From Pseudomonas sp. J452 (GTDB taxonomy: Bacteria > Pseudomonadota > Gammaproteobacteria > Pseudomonadales > Pseudomonadaceae): a DNA stretch of 64,000 nucleotides. This document shows positions 36,870 through 50,770 of this stretch, piece by piece (positions within the stretch are counted from its first letter, which is position 1; each line of letters starts with the position of its first letter). Made by a program: the position numbers and the translations under genes. The stretch spans positions 310,001 to 374,000 of the forward strand of contig NZ_CP088294.1 in NCBI RefSeq assembly GCF_024666525.1. The letters are read 5' to 3'. The notes under the pieces are model-generated. The model saw nothing but the letters and a program-made list of their open reading frames with translations. It was not told the origin of the DNA and did no database searches.

Positions 36870-38212
36870 TGCAGGGCCTCCGCGGCTTGGGCGAACAGGC
36901 GCCCGCGTTCTTCGAAGTTCTTGAACATGTCCAGGCTGGCGCAGGCCGGCGACAGCAGCACGGCATCGCCGGTTTCGGCCAGCTCGGCGCAGCGCTGCAC
37001 GGCTTCGTCGAGGGTGCTGACCCGCACCAGCGGCGCAGCATCGCCTAGGGCGGCGGCCAGCCGCTCGGCATCACGCCCGAGCAGCACCACGGCGCGGCAG
37101 AACTTGGCCACCGGCGCCTTCAAGGCAGAGAAGTCGGCGCCCTTGCCATCGCCACCGGCGATCAGCACCAGCTTGCCGGCGATATCGGCACCCAGGCCTT
37201 CGATGGCGGCCAGGGCGGCGCCGACGTTGGTGGCCTTGGAGTCGTCGTAGTAGCTCACCCCGCGCAGTTCGCGCACCCATTGGCAGCGATGGGCCAGGCC
37301 GGCGAAGGTCTGCAGGGTCGCCAGCATCGGCGCCATCGGCAGGCCGGCGGCATGGCCCAGGGCCAGGGCCGCGAGGGCGTTGGACTGGTTGTGCGCGCCA
37401 CGGATCTTCAGTGCGGAAGTCGGCAGCAGGGCCTCGAACTGGAAGGCCAGATGCTTCTCGCCGCCCTCTTCGATCAGGCCGAAACGTTTGAAGTCCGGCT
37501 TGCCCAGGCCGAATTCCCAGCAGGGCACCTGGTCGGCGATCAGCGGCCGCGACAGGGCGTCGTCACGGTTCACCACCACCTGACGCGCGCCACGGAAGAT
37601 GCGGTGCTTGGCCAGATGGTACTGCGGCATGCCGGCATAGCGATCCATGTGGTCTTCGCTGATGTTCAGGCAGGTGGCCACTTCGGCATTCAGCTGGTCG
37701 GTGGTTTCCAGCTGGAAGCTGGACAGCTCCAGCACATACAGCTCGACGTCGTCACTCAGCAGGTCCAGCGCCGGGGTGCCGAGGTTGCCGCCGACGGCAA
37801 CCTGCTTGCCGGCGGCCGCGGCCATCTCGCCGACCAGAGTGGTCACGGTGCTTTTGGCGTTGGAGCCGGTGATGGCGATGATCGGCGCCTTGGCATGGCG
37901 GGCGAACAATTCGATGTCGCCGGACAGCTTGACCCCGCGCGCGGCCGCAGCCTGCAGCGCTGGGGTGGCGATGGCCAGGCCCGGGCTGACGTACAGTTCC
38001 GAGGCGCGGCAGAGGAAGTCCACGTCCAGCTCGCCGCAGCGCACTTCCACCTGTGGGTAGTCACGCTGCAGGGTCGCCAGCTCCGGCGGGTTCGCGCGCG
38101 TATCGGCCACGGCGAAGCGCACGCCCTGCTGCGCGAGGAAGCGCACCAGGGACATGCCGCTCTTGCCGAGGCCGACAACGATGCGGAACTGGTCGGAAGC
38201 GATCAGCGACAC
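36866..38212 (-). CDS. murD: UDP-N-acetylmuramoyl-L-alanine--D-glutamate ligase
   Basis: A 448-residue cytosolic ligase adding D-glutamate. N-terminal VVGLGKSGMSLVRFL (12-26) and the ATP-binding TGSNAKST (115-122) are evident, with YDDSKATNVGA (about 317-327) as a further Mur-ligase mark. The start is GTG at 38212, six bases after the mraY stop. Length and neighbours are standard. Confidence 0.97.
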   Translation of the reverse strand: MSLIASDQFRIVVGLGKSGMSLVRFLAQQGVRFAVADTRANPPELATLQRDYPQVEVRCGELDVDFLCRASELYVSPGLAIATPALQAAAARGVKLSGDIELFARHAKAPIIAITGSNAKSTVTTLVGEMAAAAGKQVAVGGNLGTPALDLLSDDVELYVLELSSFQLETTDQLNAEVATCLNISEDHMDRYAGMPQYHLAKHRIFRGARQVVVNRDDALSRPLIADQVPCWEFGLGKPDFKRFGLIEEGGEKHLAFQFEALLPTSALKIRGAHNQSNALAALALGHAAGLPMAPMLATLQTFAGLAHRCQWVRELRGVSYYDDSKATNVGAALAAIEGLGADIAGKLVLIAGGDGKGADFSALKAPVAKFCRAVVLLGRDAERLAAALGDAAPLVRVSTLDEAVQRCAELAETGDAVLLSPACASLDMFKNFEERGRLFAQAAEALQ

Positions 38213-38218
38213 TCTCTA

Positions 38219-39301
38219 TTACCTCAGTTTCAGGGTGGCAAGGCCGATCAGCACGAGGATCACCGTGATGATCCAGAAGCGCACGATCACCCGGGGCTCG
38301 GGCCAGCCTTTCAATTCAAAGTGGTGGTGGATCGGCGCCATGCGGAACACGCGCTTGCCGGTCAGCTTGAAGCTGGCGACCTGGATGATCACCGACAGGG
38401 TTTCCATGACGAACACGCCACCCATGATGAACAGCACGATTTCCTGACGGACGATCACGGCGATGGTGCCCAGTGCGGCGCCGAGAGCCAGCGCGCCGAC
38501 GTCACCCATGAACACCTGCGCCGGGTAGGTGTTGAACCAGAGGAAGCCGAGGCCGGCACCGACCAGCGCGGCGCAGAACACGATCAGCTCGCCGGCACCC
38601 GGCACATAAGGAATCAGCAGGTAATCGGAGAAATTCACGTTGCCCGACAGGTAGCAGAAAATCCCCAGCGCGCCGCCAACCATCACGGTCGGCAGGATGG
38701 CCAGGCCGTCGAGGCCGTCAGTCAGGTTGACCGCATTGCTGGTACCGACGATGACGAAGTAGGTCAGCAGCACGAAGCCCACGCCCAGGGGAATAGCGAC
38801 GTCCTTGAGCACCGGCACGATCAGGGTGGTTTCCACCGGGCTCTGCGCGGTCATATACAGGAAGATCGCCGCGCCCAGGCCGAACACCGATTGCCAGAAA
38901 TACTTCCAGCGGCTCGGCAGGCCACGAGAGTTCTTTTCGATCACCTTGCGGTAGTCGTCGACCCAGCCGATGGCACCGAACAGCAGGGTCACGGCCAGCA
39001 CCGTCCACACGTAGCGGTTGGAGAGGTCGGCCCAGAGCAGGGTGCTGACGGCGATGGCGGTGAGGATCAGCGCGCCGCCCATGGTCGGCGTGCCTTTCTT
39101 CGACAGGTGCGATTGCGGGCCGTCGTTGCGCACCGACTGGCCGATCTGACGGATCTGCAGGGTGCGGATCATCCATGGGCCGAGCCACAGCGACAGGGCC
39201 AGGGCGGTCAACACCCCGAGAATCCCGCGCAGGGTCAGGTACTGGAACACACCGAAACCGGTGTAGAACTGTTGCAGGTACTCCGCCAGCAGCAGCAGCA
39301 T
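38219..39301 (-). CDS. mraY: Phospho-N-acetylmuramoyl-pentapeptide-transferase MraY
   Basis: A 360-residue polytopic membrane enzyme that makes lipid I from UDP-MurNAc-pentapeptide and undecaprenyl phosphate. About ten transmembrane helices; catalytic and metal-binding motifs GWVDDYRKV (about 111-119), [10 protein letters not shown] (about 191-200) and the HHH motif in [12 protein letters not shown] (about 321-332) are present. It directly abuts murF with no gap. Confidence 0.98.
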   Translation of the reverse strand: MLLLLAEYLQQFYTGFGVFQYLTLRGILGVLTALALSLWLGPWMIRTLQIRQIGQSVRNDGPQSHLSKKGTPTMGGALILTAIAVSTLLWADLSNRYVWTVLAVTLLFGAIGWVDDYRKVIEKNSRGLPSRWKYFWQSVFGLGAAIFLYMTAQSPVETTLIVPVLKDVAIPLGVGFVLLTYFVIVGTSNAVNLTDGLDGLAILPTVMVGGALGIFCYLSGNVNFSDYLLIPYVPGAGELIVFCAALVGAGLGFLWFNTYPAQVFMGDVGALALGAALGTIAVIVRQEIVLFIMGGVFVMETLSVIIQVASFKLTGKRVFRMAPIHHHFELKGWPEPRVIVRFWIITVILVLIGLATLKLR

Positions 39302-40669
39302 TTAGTGAGCCTCCCCCGATACGCAGAGTGCCGCGACGACTTTATCCATCGCCGCGCTGCGCGAACCTTTAATTAGAATGGTGGTGTCGCCCGATTCGCG
39401 GCGAAGTGCCGCGATCAAGCTGGCTTGATCGGCGAAGTGCTGTCCTTGCGTACCGAATGCCTTGACGGCATGGGCCATCAGCGGGCCCACGGCATACAGC
39501 GCGCTGACCTTGCCGGCGGCATAAGCGCCGACATCGCGATGGCCTTGCTCGGCCCACTCGCCCAACTCGCCCATATCCCCAAGCACCAGAACGGTGCGAC
39601 CGGAGAAGGCGGCGAGTATATCAACGGCGGCGCACATCGAAATCGGGTTGGCGTTGTAGGTGTCGTCGATCACTCGCGCACCGTTCGTCGCCAGCTGAGC
39701 AACGGCGCGGCCTTTGACCGGCTGCAGGCTTTCCAGCCCGGCCTGGATCCCGACCAGCGGCACCCCCAGGGCATGCGCGGCGGCAGCGGCGGCCAGGGCA
39801 TTGGCCACGTTGTGCGGGCCCAGCAGGTTGAGCTGGATGCGCGCGCTACCGGCCGGGCTGCGCAGGGTGAAAGCCATGCAGCCGCGGGCATCGCGGGCCA
39901 GCTCGGCGGCATGGAAGTCGGCACGGCTGTCGTGCAGGGCGAAACTCAGCACTGCACGGCCTCCGGCGCGGGCCTGCCAGATGGCGAAGGCCTTGTCGTC
40001 ACGGTTGAGCACGGCGATGCCATCGGCGGCCAGGCCTTCGAGAATCTCGCCCTTGGCTTCGATGATCTTGTCCGGACCACCGAACTCGCCGACGTGGGCG
40101 TTACCGGCATTGGTGATGATGGCCACGTGCGGGCGGGTCAGGCTGACGGTGTAGGCGATCTCGCCGACATGGTTGGCGCCCAGCTCGATCACCGCGCCGA
40201 CATGCTCCGGGGCCAGCTCCAGCAGGGTCAGCGGCGCACCGAGGTCGTTGTTCAGGTTGCCGCGGGTGGCCAGCACCGAGCCTTGCAGGCCGGCGCGCAG
40301 GATGCTGGCGAGCATTTCCTTGACCGTGGTCTTGCCACTGGAACCGGTGACAGCGGCCAGCGGCTGGGAGAAGGCGTTGCGATTCAGCGCACCGAGGCGA
40401 CCCAGGCCGACGCGGCTGTCACTGACGATCAACTGCGGCAGGTCACTGCCCGCCACTTCGCGCTCGACCAGCGCCGCCACGGCGCCTTTGCCAGCCACCT
40501 CGGCCAGGTAATCGTGGCCATCGAAGTTCGGTCCCGTCAGGGCGACAAACAGCTGGCCGGCTTCGATCTTGCGGCTGTCGGTAGAGACCGCGGAAAACGC
40601 CACATCGGCACCCAGCAGACGCGCATGCAGGGCGGGCGCTACTTCACTGAGCAGCAACGGCTTAAGCAT
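39302..40669 (-). CDS. murF: UDP-N-acetylmuramoyl-tripeptide--D-alanyl-D-alanine ligase
   Basis: A 455-residue ligase that attaches the DdlB-made dipeptide. ATP-binding TGSSGKTT (108-115) and the N-terminal VSTDSRKIEAGQLFVAL (28-44) are clear. I chose the ATG at 40669, which has GGAGG six bases upstream, rather than a TTG two codons earlier. It overlaps the murE stop by 8 bp and directly abuts mraY. Confidence 0.96.
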   Translation of the reverse strand: MLKPLLLSEVAPALHARLLGADVAFSAVSTDSRKIEAGQLFVALTGPNFDGHDYLAEVAGKGAVAALVEREVAGSDLPQLIVSDSRVGLGRLGALNRNAFSQPLAAVTGSSGKTTVKEMLASILRAGLQGSVLATRGNLNNDLGAPLTLLELAPEHVGAVIELGANHVGEIAYTVSLTRPHVAIITNAGNAHVGEFGGPDKIIEAKGEILEGLAADGIAVLNRDDKAFAIWQARAGGRAVLSFALHDSRADFHAAELARDARGCMAFTLRSPAGSARIQLNLLGPHNVANALAAAAAAHALGVPLVGIQAGLESLQPVKGRAVAQLATNGARVIDDTYNANPISMCAAVDILAAFSGRTVLVLGDMGELGEWAEQGHRDVGAYAAGKVSALYAVGPLMAHAVKAFGTQGQHFADQASLIAALRRESGDTTILIKGSRSAAMDKVVAALCVSGEAH

Positions 40670-42124
40670 GGGCAACCTCCCAGGCCTGCAGGGCCTTGGT
40701 GGTCTCGATCAGGTCGGAGAACGGCTGACGCACGCCGTGGATCTCCTGGTAATCCTCATGGCCCTTGCCGGCCAGCACCACAACGTCACCGGTCTTGGCG
40801 GCGGCGATCAGCTGGGCAATCGCCTGGCCACGGCCGTGAATGAATTCAACCTGCTCGGGCTTGGCGAAACCGGCACGGATATCGGCGACGATCTGCGCCG
40901 GGTCTTCCGTGCGCGGATTGTCATCGGTAACCAGTACGGCATCAGCCAGACGCTCGGCTACCTGGGCCATCAGCGGGCGCTTGCCGCTGTCGCGATCACC
41001 GCCGCAGCCGAACAGGCACAGCAGACGACCGGTGACATGCGGACGCAGGGCTTCCAGGACCTTTTCCAGGGCATCCGGAGTGTGCGCGTAATCCACCACC
41101 ACCAGCGGCAGCTGGCCACCACCGAAACGCTGCATGCGCCCGACCGGGCCTTGCAGCTGCGGCAGCAGGGCGAGAATTTCATCCAGCGGGTAGTTCAGGC
41201 CGAGCAACGCACCGACCACCGCCAGCAGGTTGCTCAGGTTGAAGCGCCCGAGCAGCGGGCTGCGCAGGTTGCCCTCGCCTTGCGGGGTGACCAGGCGCGC
41301 GCGCACGCCGTGGTCATCGAAACTGGCTTCGCGGCAATAGATGTAGGCGTCGCGGTTATCCAGGCTGTAGCTGATCAGCCGCGACTCGTGGGACGCGCGG
41401 GCCAGCTGGCGACCGAAGGCGTCGTCCAGGTTGATCACCCGGCAACGCAGATCCGGCCAGGCGAACAGTTTGGCCTTGGCCGCGCCGTAGGCTTCCATCG
41501 AGCCGTGATAGTCGAGGTGATCACGCGACAGGTTGGTGAACACCGCCACGTCGAAGTCCAGCGCTGCCACGCGGCCTTGTTCCAGGCCGTGGGAGGAAAC
41601 CTCCATGGCCATGGCGCGGGCACCGGCCTGTTTGAGGTCGGCGAGGATGGCCTGCACCGCCACCGGATCCGGTGTGGTGTGGCGGCCACTTTCCAGGGAC
41701 TCGTAGAAACCGGTGCCCAGGGTGCCGACGATGCCGCACGGCTCGCCGAGCTGGTCCAGCGCCTGGGCCAGCAACTGGCTGACGCTGGTCTTGCCGTTGG
41801 TGCCGGTAACGCCGACCAGGCGCAGGGCACGGCTCGGTTCGCCGTAGAAGCGCCCGGCGATGGCCGACAGCTGGCCGACCAGGCCCTTGATCGGCAGCAG
41901 CTCGGCGCTGTGCGCGGTCATTTTCGGTGCGCCTTCGGCCTCGTAGGCCACGGCAGCGGCGCCACGGGCCACGGCGTCGGCGATATGCAGGCGACCATCC
42001 TGAGCAGTACCGGGCACGGCGAGGAACAGGTCGCCCGGACGCACCTTGCGGCTGTCCAGGGTCAGTTCGCGAATCAGCGTGGCCGACTGGGCCTGGGGCA
42101 ACAGTTGATTGAGTGGCATGGGCA

Positions 42125-42125
<1 letters not shown>
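40662..42125 (-). CDS. murE: UDP-MurNAc-L-Ala-D-Glu--meso-diaminopimelate ligase
   Basis: A 487-residue ligase adding meso-DAP. TGTNGKTS (107-114) binds ATP, and DNPR in TDDNPRTEDP (near 400) is the meso-DAP-specific motif, so lysine specificity is unlikely. The start ATG at 42125 overlaps the ftsI stop by one base (TGATG) and has GGAGG nine bases upstream; an in-frame ATG two codons later is less well placed. Confidence 0.97.
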
Positions 42126-45104
<2,979 letters not shown>

Positions 45105-45106
45105 GG

Positions 45107-45562
45107 TCACAGGATCAGATCACGCAGGTCGTCCGGCAGAGCACCGGGTTGTTTGATGGCAGCCAGGTCGGCATCGGCAAGTGCGTTCCAGGCGTCCTCG
45201 TTCCACAGTTGAAACTTGTTCAGCACACCCACCAGCATCGCGTGCTTGTCCAGCCCGGCGTGGGCGCGCAGACGCGGCGGCACGAGGAAACGGCCGCTGC
45301 CGTCCAGCTCGACATCCACGGCGTTGCCGATCAGCAGGCGTTGCAGGCGACGGGTTTCTTCACGCAGGGAGGGCAATTCACGGAGTTTGGCTTCGATCAG
45401 CTCCCACTCGGGCAGCGGATACACACACAGGCAGGGGTCGACGGCATCAATAGTGACGATGAGCTGGCCAGCACAACGCGAAACGAGCTCGTCACGATAC
45501 CGGCTCGGCATCGCGAGTCGCCCTTTGGCGTCGAGACTGATGGCGTTAGCTCCGCGAAACAA
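45107..45562 (-). CDS. mraZ: Transcriptional regulator MraZ
   Basis: A 151-residue AbrB-fold DNA-binding protein with two SpoVT/AbrB-like halves, each carrying the conserved DxxGR motif ([17 protein letters not shown] and [16 protein letters not shown]). In E. coli it represses its own operon through repeats in the leader. The start is TTG at 45562 ([11 protein letters not shown]), as the family requires. First gene of the division cluster. Confidence 0.97.
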   Translation of the reverse strand: MFRGANAISLDAKGRLAMPSRYRDELVSRCAGQLIVTIDAVDPCLCVYPLPEWELIEAKLRELPSLREETRRLQRLLIGNAVDVELDGSGRFLVPPRLRAHAGLDKHAMLVGVLNKFQLWNEDAWNALADADLAAIKQPGALPDDLRDLIL

Positions 45563-45606
45563 GGCTGCGCTTCCCCACTGTAATTAGCTTTCCATGCCCA
45601 TATGAC

Positions 45607-45630
45607 CCACTTCGTGCCACTTTGTGCCAC
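45607..45630 (-). promoter_or_regulatory. MraZ operator: three decamer-spaced GTGG boxes
   Basis: On the minus strand, GAAGTGGCAC, AAAGTGGCAC and GAAGTGGGTC follow one another at exactly 10-bp intervals between the -10 element and the mraZ start. This matches the phased TGGG/GTGG repeats bound by MraZ octamers, so the operon is probably autoregulated. Confidence 0.8.
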
Positions 45631-45638
45631 TTCGGCAC

Positions 45639-45668
45639 ACTATAGGAATGCAGCGCCCCCAGCGTCAA
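45639..45668 (-). promoter_or_regulatory. Sigma70-type promoter of the mra/dcw cluster
   Basis: TTGACG (45668-45663) and TATAGT (45644-45639) on the minus strand are separated by 18 bp. Transcription would start about 8 bases downstream, just ahead of the MraZ boxes. The roughly 200 bp between this promoter and rnpB (45669-45875) is AT-richer and shows no gene. Confidence 0.75.
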
Positions 45669-45875
45669 GGCGCAGAAACTAGGAAAAATCCTTATGGGAC
45701 GGAGATTTAGCGAACTTTGCGGGGAGTTTTGCGGGGTAAAACGAGGGCTTTTTGCAGACGAATATCAGCCGGTTCATGAGGCTGAACTTCAAACTTAAAG
45801 TAACTTCTTAAGAGTAAGATTTTTTCGGTATTACAAAGGCGGGATATTGAGGTGAAGCAGGAGGGGAAAAAGGAG

Positions 45876-46221
45876 GAGAGTCGATCTGTAAGCCGGGTTC
45901 TGTCGAGGACAGTCATTCCTCTACGACGTACATCACTGCACGCCTTTAGCAACCTACCCGGTTCCAGCGCGGGCCACGCCAATGGAACCCTATTTGGTCT
46001 TGCTCCGAGTGGGGTTTACCTAGCCACGGACTGTTGCCAGCCGTGCGGTGCGCTCTTACCGCACCTTTTCACCCTTACCGGCGCTTGCGCGCTTAGGCGG
46101 TTATTTTCTGTGGCACTTTCCGTAGGCTCACGCCTCCCAGGCATTACCTGGCACTCCGCCCTATGGAGCCCGGACTTTCCTCCCCCTTCTTGCGAAGGCA
46201 GCGACTGTCCGATCGACTCTC
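45876..46221 (-). ncRNA. rnpB: RNase P RNA (M1 RNA)
   Basis: On the minus strand the transcript begins near AGAGTCGATCGGACAGTCGC and contains the conserved GGGGGAGGAAAGTCCGGGCT and CATAGGGC core, GCCTGGGAGGCGTGAG, and the ACAGAACCCGGCTTACAG end. The 5' GAGAGTCGATC and 3' GATCGACTCTCC pair as helix P1. A T-run (45867-45871 complement) follows. Bacterial type A. Ends are estimates to within a few bases. Confidence 0.95.
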
Positions 46222-46260
46222 CAGCGCCAAGGGTAACCAGCCAGCACTCATAGAACAAGC

Positions 46261-47133
46261 TCAGGCGTCCTTTTGCCGCTCAAGGGCAACCTGATACAGC
46301 AGGTTCTTGCGCACCCCGGTGATCTCCGCCGCCAGCGCTGCCGCGCGCTTGAGCGGCATCTCGCCGAGCAGCAGATCGAGCACCCGCAGCGCTTCACCAC
46401 TGATCGCTTCGTCGCCTTCAGGCGCCTGCCAACCCGCCACCAGCACCACGCACTCGCCGCGCTGCTGATTGCTGTCGGCCGCCACCCAGTCGTGCAACTC
46501 GCCCAGCGGCAAGCCCTTGAGAGTCTCGAAGGTCTTGGTCAGCTCACGTCCCAGCACGGCCGACCGATCGGCGCCGAACACCTCGCGCATGTCAGCCAGG
46601 CATTCAAGAATGCGATGGGGCGCCTCATAGAAGATCAGCGTGCGCGAATCCTCAGCCACCTGCTGCAGGCGCGCCTGGCGCCCGACGGTCTTGGCCGGCA
46701 GAAAGCCCTCGAAACTGAAGCGATCAGACGGCAGGCCGGCAGCCGACAACGCCGCGATCAGCGCGCAGGCACCCGGCACCGGCACCACCCGCACCCCCGC
46801 CGCGCGCGCCTGGCGCACCAGGTGAAAGCCCGGATCGGAGATCAGCGGCGTACCCGCATCGGAAATCAGCGCGACATCCTCACCGGCCAGCAAGCGCATC
46901 AGGAAGCGCCCACCCTCGTCACGCTCGTTGTGTTCATGGCAGGCCGCCAACGGAGTGGCGATGCCGAAATGCTGCAGCAAGCGAATGGAGTGGCGCGTGT
47001 CCTCGGCCGCAATCAGCGCCACCTCGCGCAGGATGCGCAAGGCACGGGCACTGATGTCATCCAGATTGCCGATCGGGGTGGCAACCACGTAAAGCGTGCC
47101 GGTGGCGGTTACAGATGCAGCGGAAACGCTCAC
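46261..47133 (-). CDS. rsmI: 16S rRNA (cytidine-1402 2'-O)-methyltransferase RsmI
   Basis: A 290-residue SAM-dependent enzyme that adds the 2'-O-methyl to C1402, complementing RsmH. Tetrapyrrole-methylase fold with LYVVATPIGNLDDIS (about 14-28), ISDAGTPLISDPGF (about 87-100) and FYEAPHRI. The GTG at 47133 has GAGGG upstream and gives the start MSVSAASVTATGTL; an 11-codon longer frame is rejected. It is divergent from lpoA. Confidence 0.95.
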   Translation of the reverse strand: MSVSAASVTATGTLYVVATPIGNLDDISARALRILREVALIAAEDTRHSIRLLQHFGIATPLAACHEHNERDEGGRFLMRLLAGEDVALISDAGTPLISDPGFHLVRQARAAGVRVVPVPGACALIAALSAAGLPSDRFSFEGFLPAKTVGRQARLQQVAEDSRTLIFYEAPHRILECLADMREVFGADRSAVLGRELTKTFETLKGLPLGELHDWVAADSNQQRGECVVLVAGWQAPEGDEAISGEALRVLDLLLGEMPLKRAAALAAEITGVRKNLLYQVALERQKDA

Positions 47134-47256
47134 GGGCGACCCTCGATGACAGCGGAAAGCGCGCATTGTAGCCCGTTTCGCCGCTTCGACATCGCACCGG
47201 CTGCGGGCCTTGGGTACAATCGCGCACTCATTTGATCAAGTACCAGGAACGTTTCG

Positions 47257-49071
47257 ATGATCGCTCGCCTGCGCCCGCTTTCCGCCCTCTGCCTCGCCGG
47301 CCTGCTGGCCGCCTGTGCCAGCACGCCGTCGTCCAACCTGGGCGAGCTGCCACGCACCCCGCAAGCCAGCATCGAGCAAATGTTGCAGCAAGCCGGCGCT
47401 ACCAGCACCCCGGAAGAAGGTGCCCTGCTGCGCCTGTCCGCCGCCGACCTGGCCTATCAGCAGAAAGATCTGGGCCGCGCCACGCGCATCCTCGACGAGA
47501 TCGCCCTGGACAGCCTGAAGCCGGCCCAACAGATCTTCGCCAGCACCCTCGCCGCCGAACTGGCGATGACCCGTAACAAGCCGAAAAGCGCACTCAAGGC
47601 GCTCGCCCACCCGAGTATGGAGCGCCTCGGCGAACTGCCGGTCGAGCAGCAGGTACGCACTCAACTGGTCCGTGCCAGCGCCCTGCAGGCCGATGGCCAG
47701 ACCCTCGCCGCCGCCCGCGAGCGCGTGTTCATCGCCCCGCTGCTCAACGGTGCGAGCGCCAGCGCCAACCATGAAGCGATCTGGAACCTGGTCGCCAGCC
47801 TGCCGCAGAGCCAACTGCAATCTTCCGGCGATAGCGACCTGGATGGCTGGCTGAGCCTGGCCCTGGCCACCAAGAGCGCCGGCACCCCGGATCAACAATT
47901 GGCGGCCATCGACGCCTGGCGCCAGCAGCACCCGCAGCACCCCGCCGCGCAACAACTGCCCCAGGGCCTGGACAAGCTGAAAAGCCTGGCCGGCCAGCCA
48001 CTGCAGAAAGTGGCCCTACTGCTGCCCCAGGAAGGACAGCTGGCTGCGGTCGCCCGCGCCCTGCGTGACGGCTTCATGGCCGCCCACTACCAAGCCCAGC
48101 AGGCCGGACAGAACCCACCCGAAGTCATGCTCTATGACAGCTCGCGACTGGCCTCGCTGGATGACTTCTACCGCCAGGCCCAGGCCGACGGCGCACAACT
48201 GGTGATCGGCCCACTGGAGAAACCACTGGTCAAGCAACTCAGCGAGCGCCCACAGCTGCCCATCACCACCCTGGCCCTGAACTACAGCGATGCCGGCGGC
48301 GAAGCACCGGCGCAACTGTTCCAGTTCGGCCTGGCCGCCGAAGACGAAGCCCGCGAAGTGGCCCGCCGCGCCTGGGCAGACGGCATGCGCCGCGCCGTGG
48401 CCCTGGTGCCCAGTGGCGAATGGGGCAACCGCGTGCTCAGCGCCTTCCAGCAGAGCTGGCAAGCCGCCGGCGGCACCCTGATCGCCGCCGAACACGTCGA
48501 CCAGCCGGTGGAGCTGGCCCAACAGATCGCCGACCTGTTCCAGCTGCGTGAAAGCGAAGCCCGCGCCAAGCGCCTGCAGAACACCCTGGGCGGCGCTGTC
48601 GCCGCCGTACCGGCGCGCCGCCAGGACGTCGACTTCATCTTCCTTGCCGCCACCCCGCAGCAGGCCCAGCAAATCAAGCCGACCCTGGCCTTCCAGTACG
48701 CCGGCGATGTACCGGTGTACGCCACCTCGCATCTCTACACCGGCGGCAGCAACCCGGCCCAGTACCAGGATCTGGAGGGCATCCGCTTCTGCGAAACGCC
48801 CTGGCTGCTGGATGCCAATGACCCGCTGCGTCAGCAGGTCGATGGTCAATGGCCGCAGGCTGCCGGCAGCCTTGGCCGCCTGTATGCAATGGGCGTCGAC
48901 GCCTACCGCCTGGCGCCGCGCCTGAGCCAGCTGCAGGCCATGCCTGACAGCCAGGTCGAAGGCCTGTCCGGCAACCTCAGCCTGAGCACCGCCCAGCGCA
49001 TCGAACGTCAGCTGCCCTGGGCCGAGTTCCGCAACGGCCAGGTCCAGCGCCTGCCGGACAGCAGCAATTAA
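47257..49071 (+). CDS. lpoA: Outer-membrane lipoprotein LpoA, PBP1A activator
   Basis: 604 residues. A signal peptide ends in the lipobox LLAAC with Cys20, then an N-terminal TPR-like helical domain (about 30-250) and a C-terminal periplasmic-binding-protein-like domain (about 255-600, opening KVALLLPQEGQLAAVARALRDG in spirit of the family). In E. coli it activates the bifunctional PBP1A from the outer membrane. AGGAA precedes the ATG. It is followed immediately by yraN. Confidence 0.93.
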   Translation: MIARLRPLSALCLAGLLAACASTPSSNLGELPRTPQASIEQMLQQAGATSTPEEGALLRLSAADLAYQQKDLGRATRILDEIALDSLKPAQQIFASTLAAELAMTRNKPKSALKALAHPSMERLGELPVEQQVRTQLVRASALQADGQTLAAARERVFIAPLLNGASASANHEAIWNLVASLPQSQLQSSGDSDLDGWLSLALATKSAGTPDQQLAAIDAWRQQHPQHPAAQQLPQGLDKLKSLAGQPLQKVALLLPQEGQLAAVARALRDGFMAAHYQAQQAGQNPPEVMLYDSSRLASLDDFYRQAQADGAQLVIGPLEKPLVKQLSERPQLPITTLALNYSDAGGEAPAQLFQFGLAAEDEAREVARRAWADGMRRAVALVPSGEWGNRVLSAFQQSWQAAGGTLIAAEHVDQPVELAQQIADLFQLRESEARAKRLQNTLGGAVAAVPARRQDVDFIFLAATPQQAQQIKPTLAFQYAGDVPVYATSHLYTGGSNPAQYQDLEGIRFCETPWLLDANDPLRQQVDGQWPQAAGSLGRLYAMGVDAYRLAPRLSQLQAMPDSQVEGLSGNLSLSTAQRIERQLPWAEFRNGQVQRLPDSSN

Positions 49072-49417
49072 GCCTACAGGTGAAACCGGGCGCGCCGCCG
49101 AAGTCCAGGCGCGCGAGCACCTGCAGCAACAGGGTCTGCGCCTGCTGACGCAGAACTGGCTGTGTCGCGGCGGCGAGCTCGATCTGGTCATGCTCGACGG
49201 CGATACAGTAGTATTCGTCGAAGTACGCTACCGCCGGCATGTGGCGTGGGGCGGCGCCCTGGAGAGCATCGACGGACGCAAGCAGCAACGCCTGATCCTC
49301 GCTGCGCAGCAGTTCCTGCAAAAGGAAAGCCGCTGGGCCAAGCACCCTTGCCGCTTCGACGTGGTAGCCCTGAGCCCCACCCAACTGGACTGGCTGAAGA
49401 ACGCTTTTGAAACGTGA
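49067..49417 (+). CDS. yraN: YraN/UPF0102 family nuclease-like protein
   Basis: About 116 residues of the UPF0102 family, which has an endonuclease-like fold. Readable marks: GRAAEVQAREHLQQQGL, NWLCRGGELDLVM (the E-x-D-x motif), and VFVEVRYRRH (catalytic E-V-x-x-R/K). No ATG, GTG or TTG exists in frame near the family's N-terminus; the first ATG (49190) would delete the conserved GELDL segment. An ATT at 49067 overlapping the lpoA stop (ATTAA) would give the right length, so I place the start there tentatively. The function is unknown; linkage to lpoA and gmhA is widely conserved. Confidence 0.8.
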   Translation: MKPTGETGRAAEVQAREHLQQQGLRLLTQNWLCRGGELDLVMLDGDTVVFVEVRYRRHVAWGGALESIDGRKQQRLILAAQQFLQKESRWAKHPCRFDVVALSPTQLDWLKNAFET

Positions 49418-49560
49418 ATAAGCCCGATCAACTCTTTCTAGTCGACCCGCACATGGCAAGTCAGGTAAAAAGCCGGACATCAGGCCAGATGCGAGTCATT
49501 ATAATTCGCCCGACTCGTGGCACTCCCTCACCGTAGAGGCTGAATCAGCCCGCACACTGA

Positions 49561-50696
<1,136 letters not shown>

Positions 50697-50715
50697 CGGC
50701 GTCAGCCGCAGATAC

Positions 50716-50743
50716 AAAAAGGGCGCCAATGGCGCCCTTTTTG
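50716..50743. terminator. Bidirectional terminator
   Basis: AAAAAGGGCGCC / GGCGCCCTTTTT with a 3-base loop. It ends the lpoA-to-BON transcript on the plus strand and may act on sspB on the minus strand. Confidence 0.9.
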
Positions 50744-50770
50744 TTGCTACTCACAACAGTTGGTAACAGG

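Noticed and set aside
37280-39376. 698-codon open frame antisense to murD and mraY
   Set aside because: The Gln/His/Glu-rich translation is a shadow of two well-defined genes on the other strand.
49190-49417. Short 75-residue version of yraN starting at the first ATG
   Set aside because: It would lose the conserved GRAAE and GELDL segments that are readable in frame upstream.
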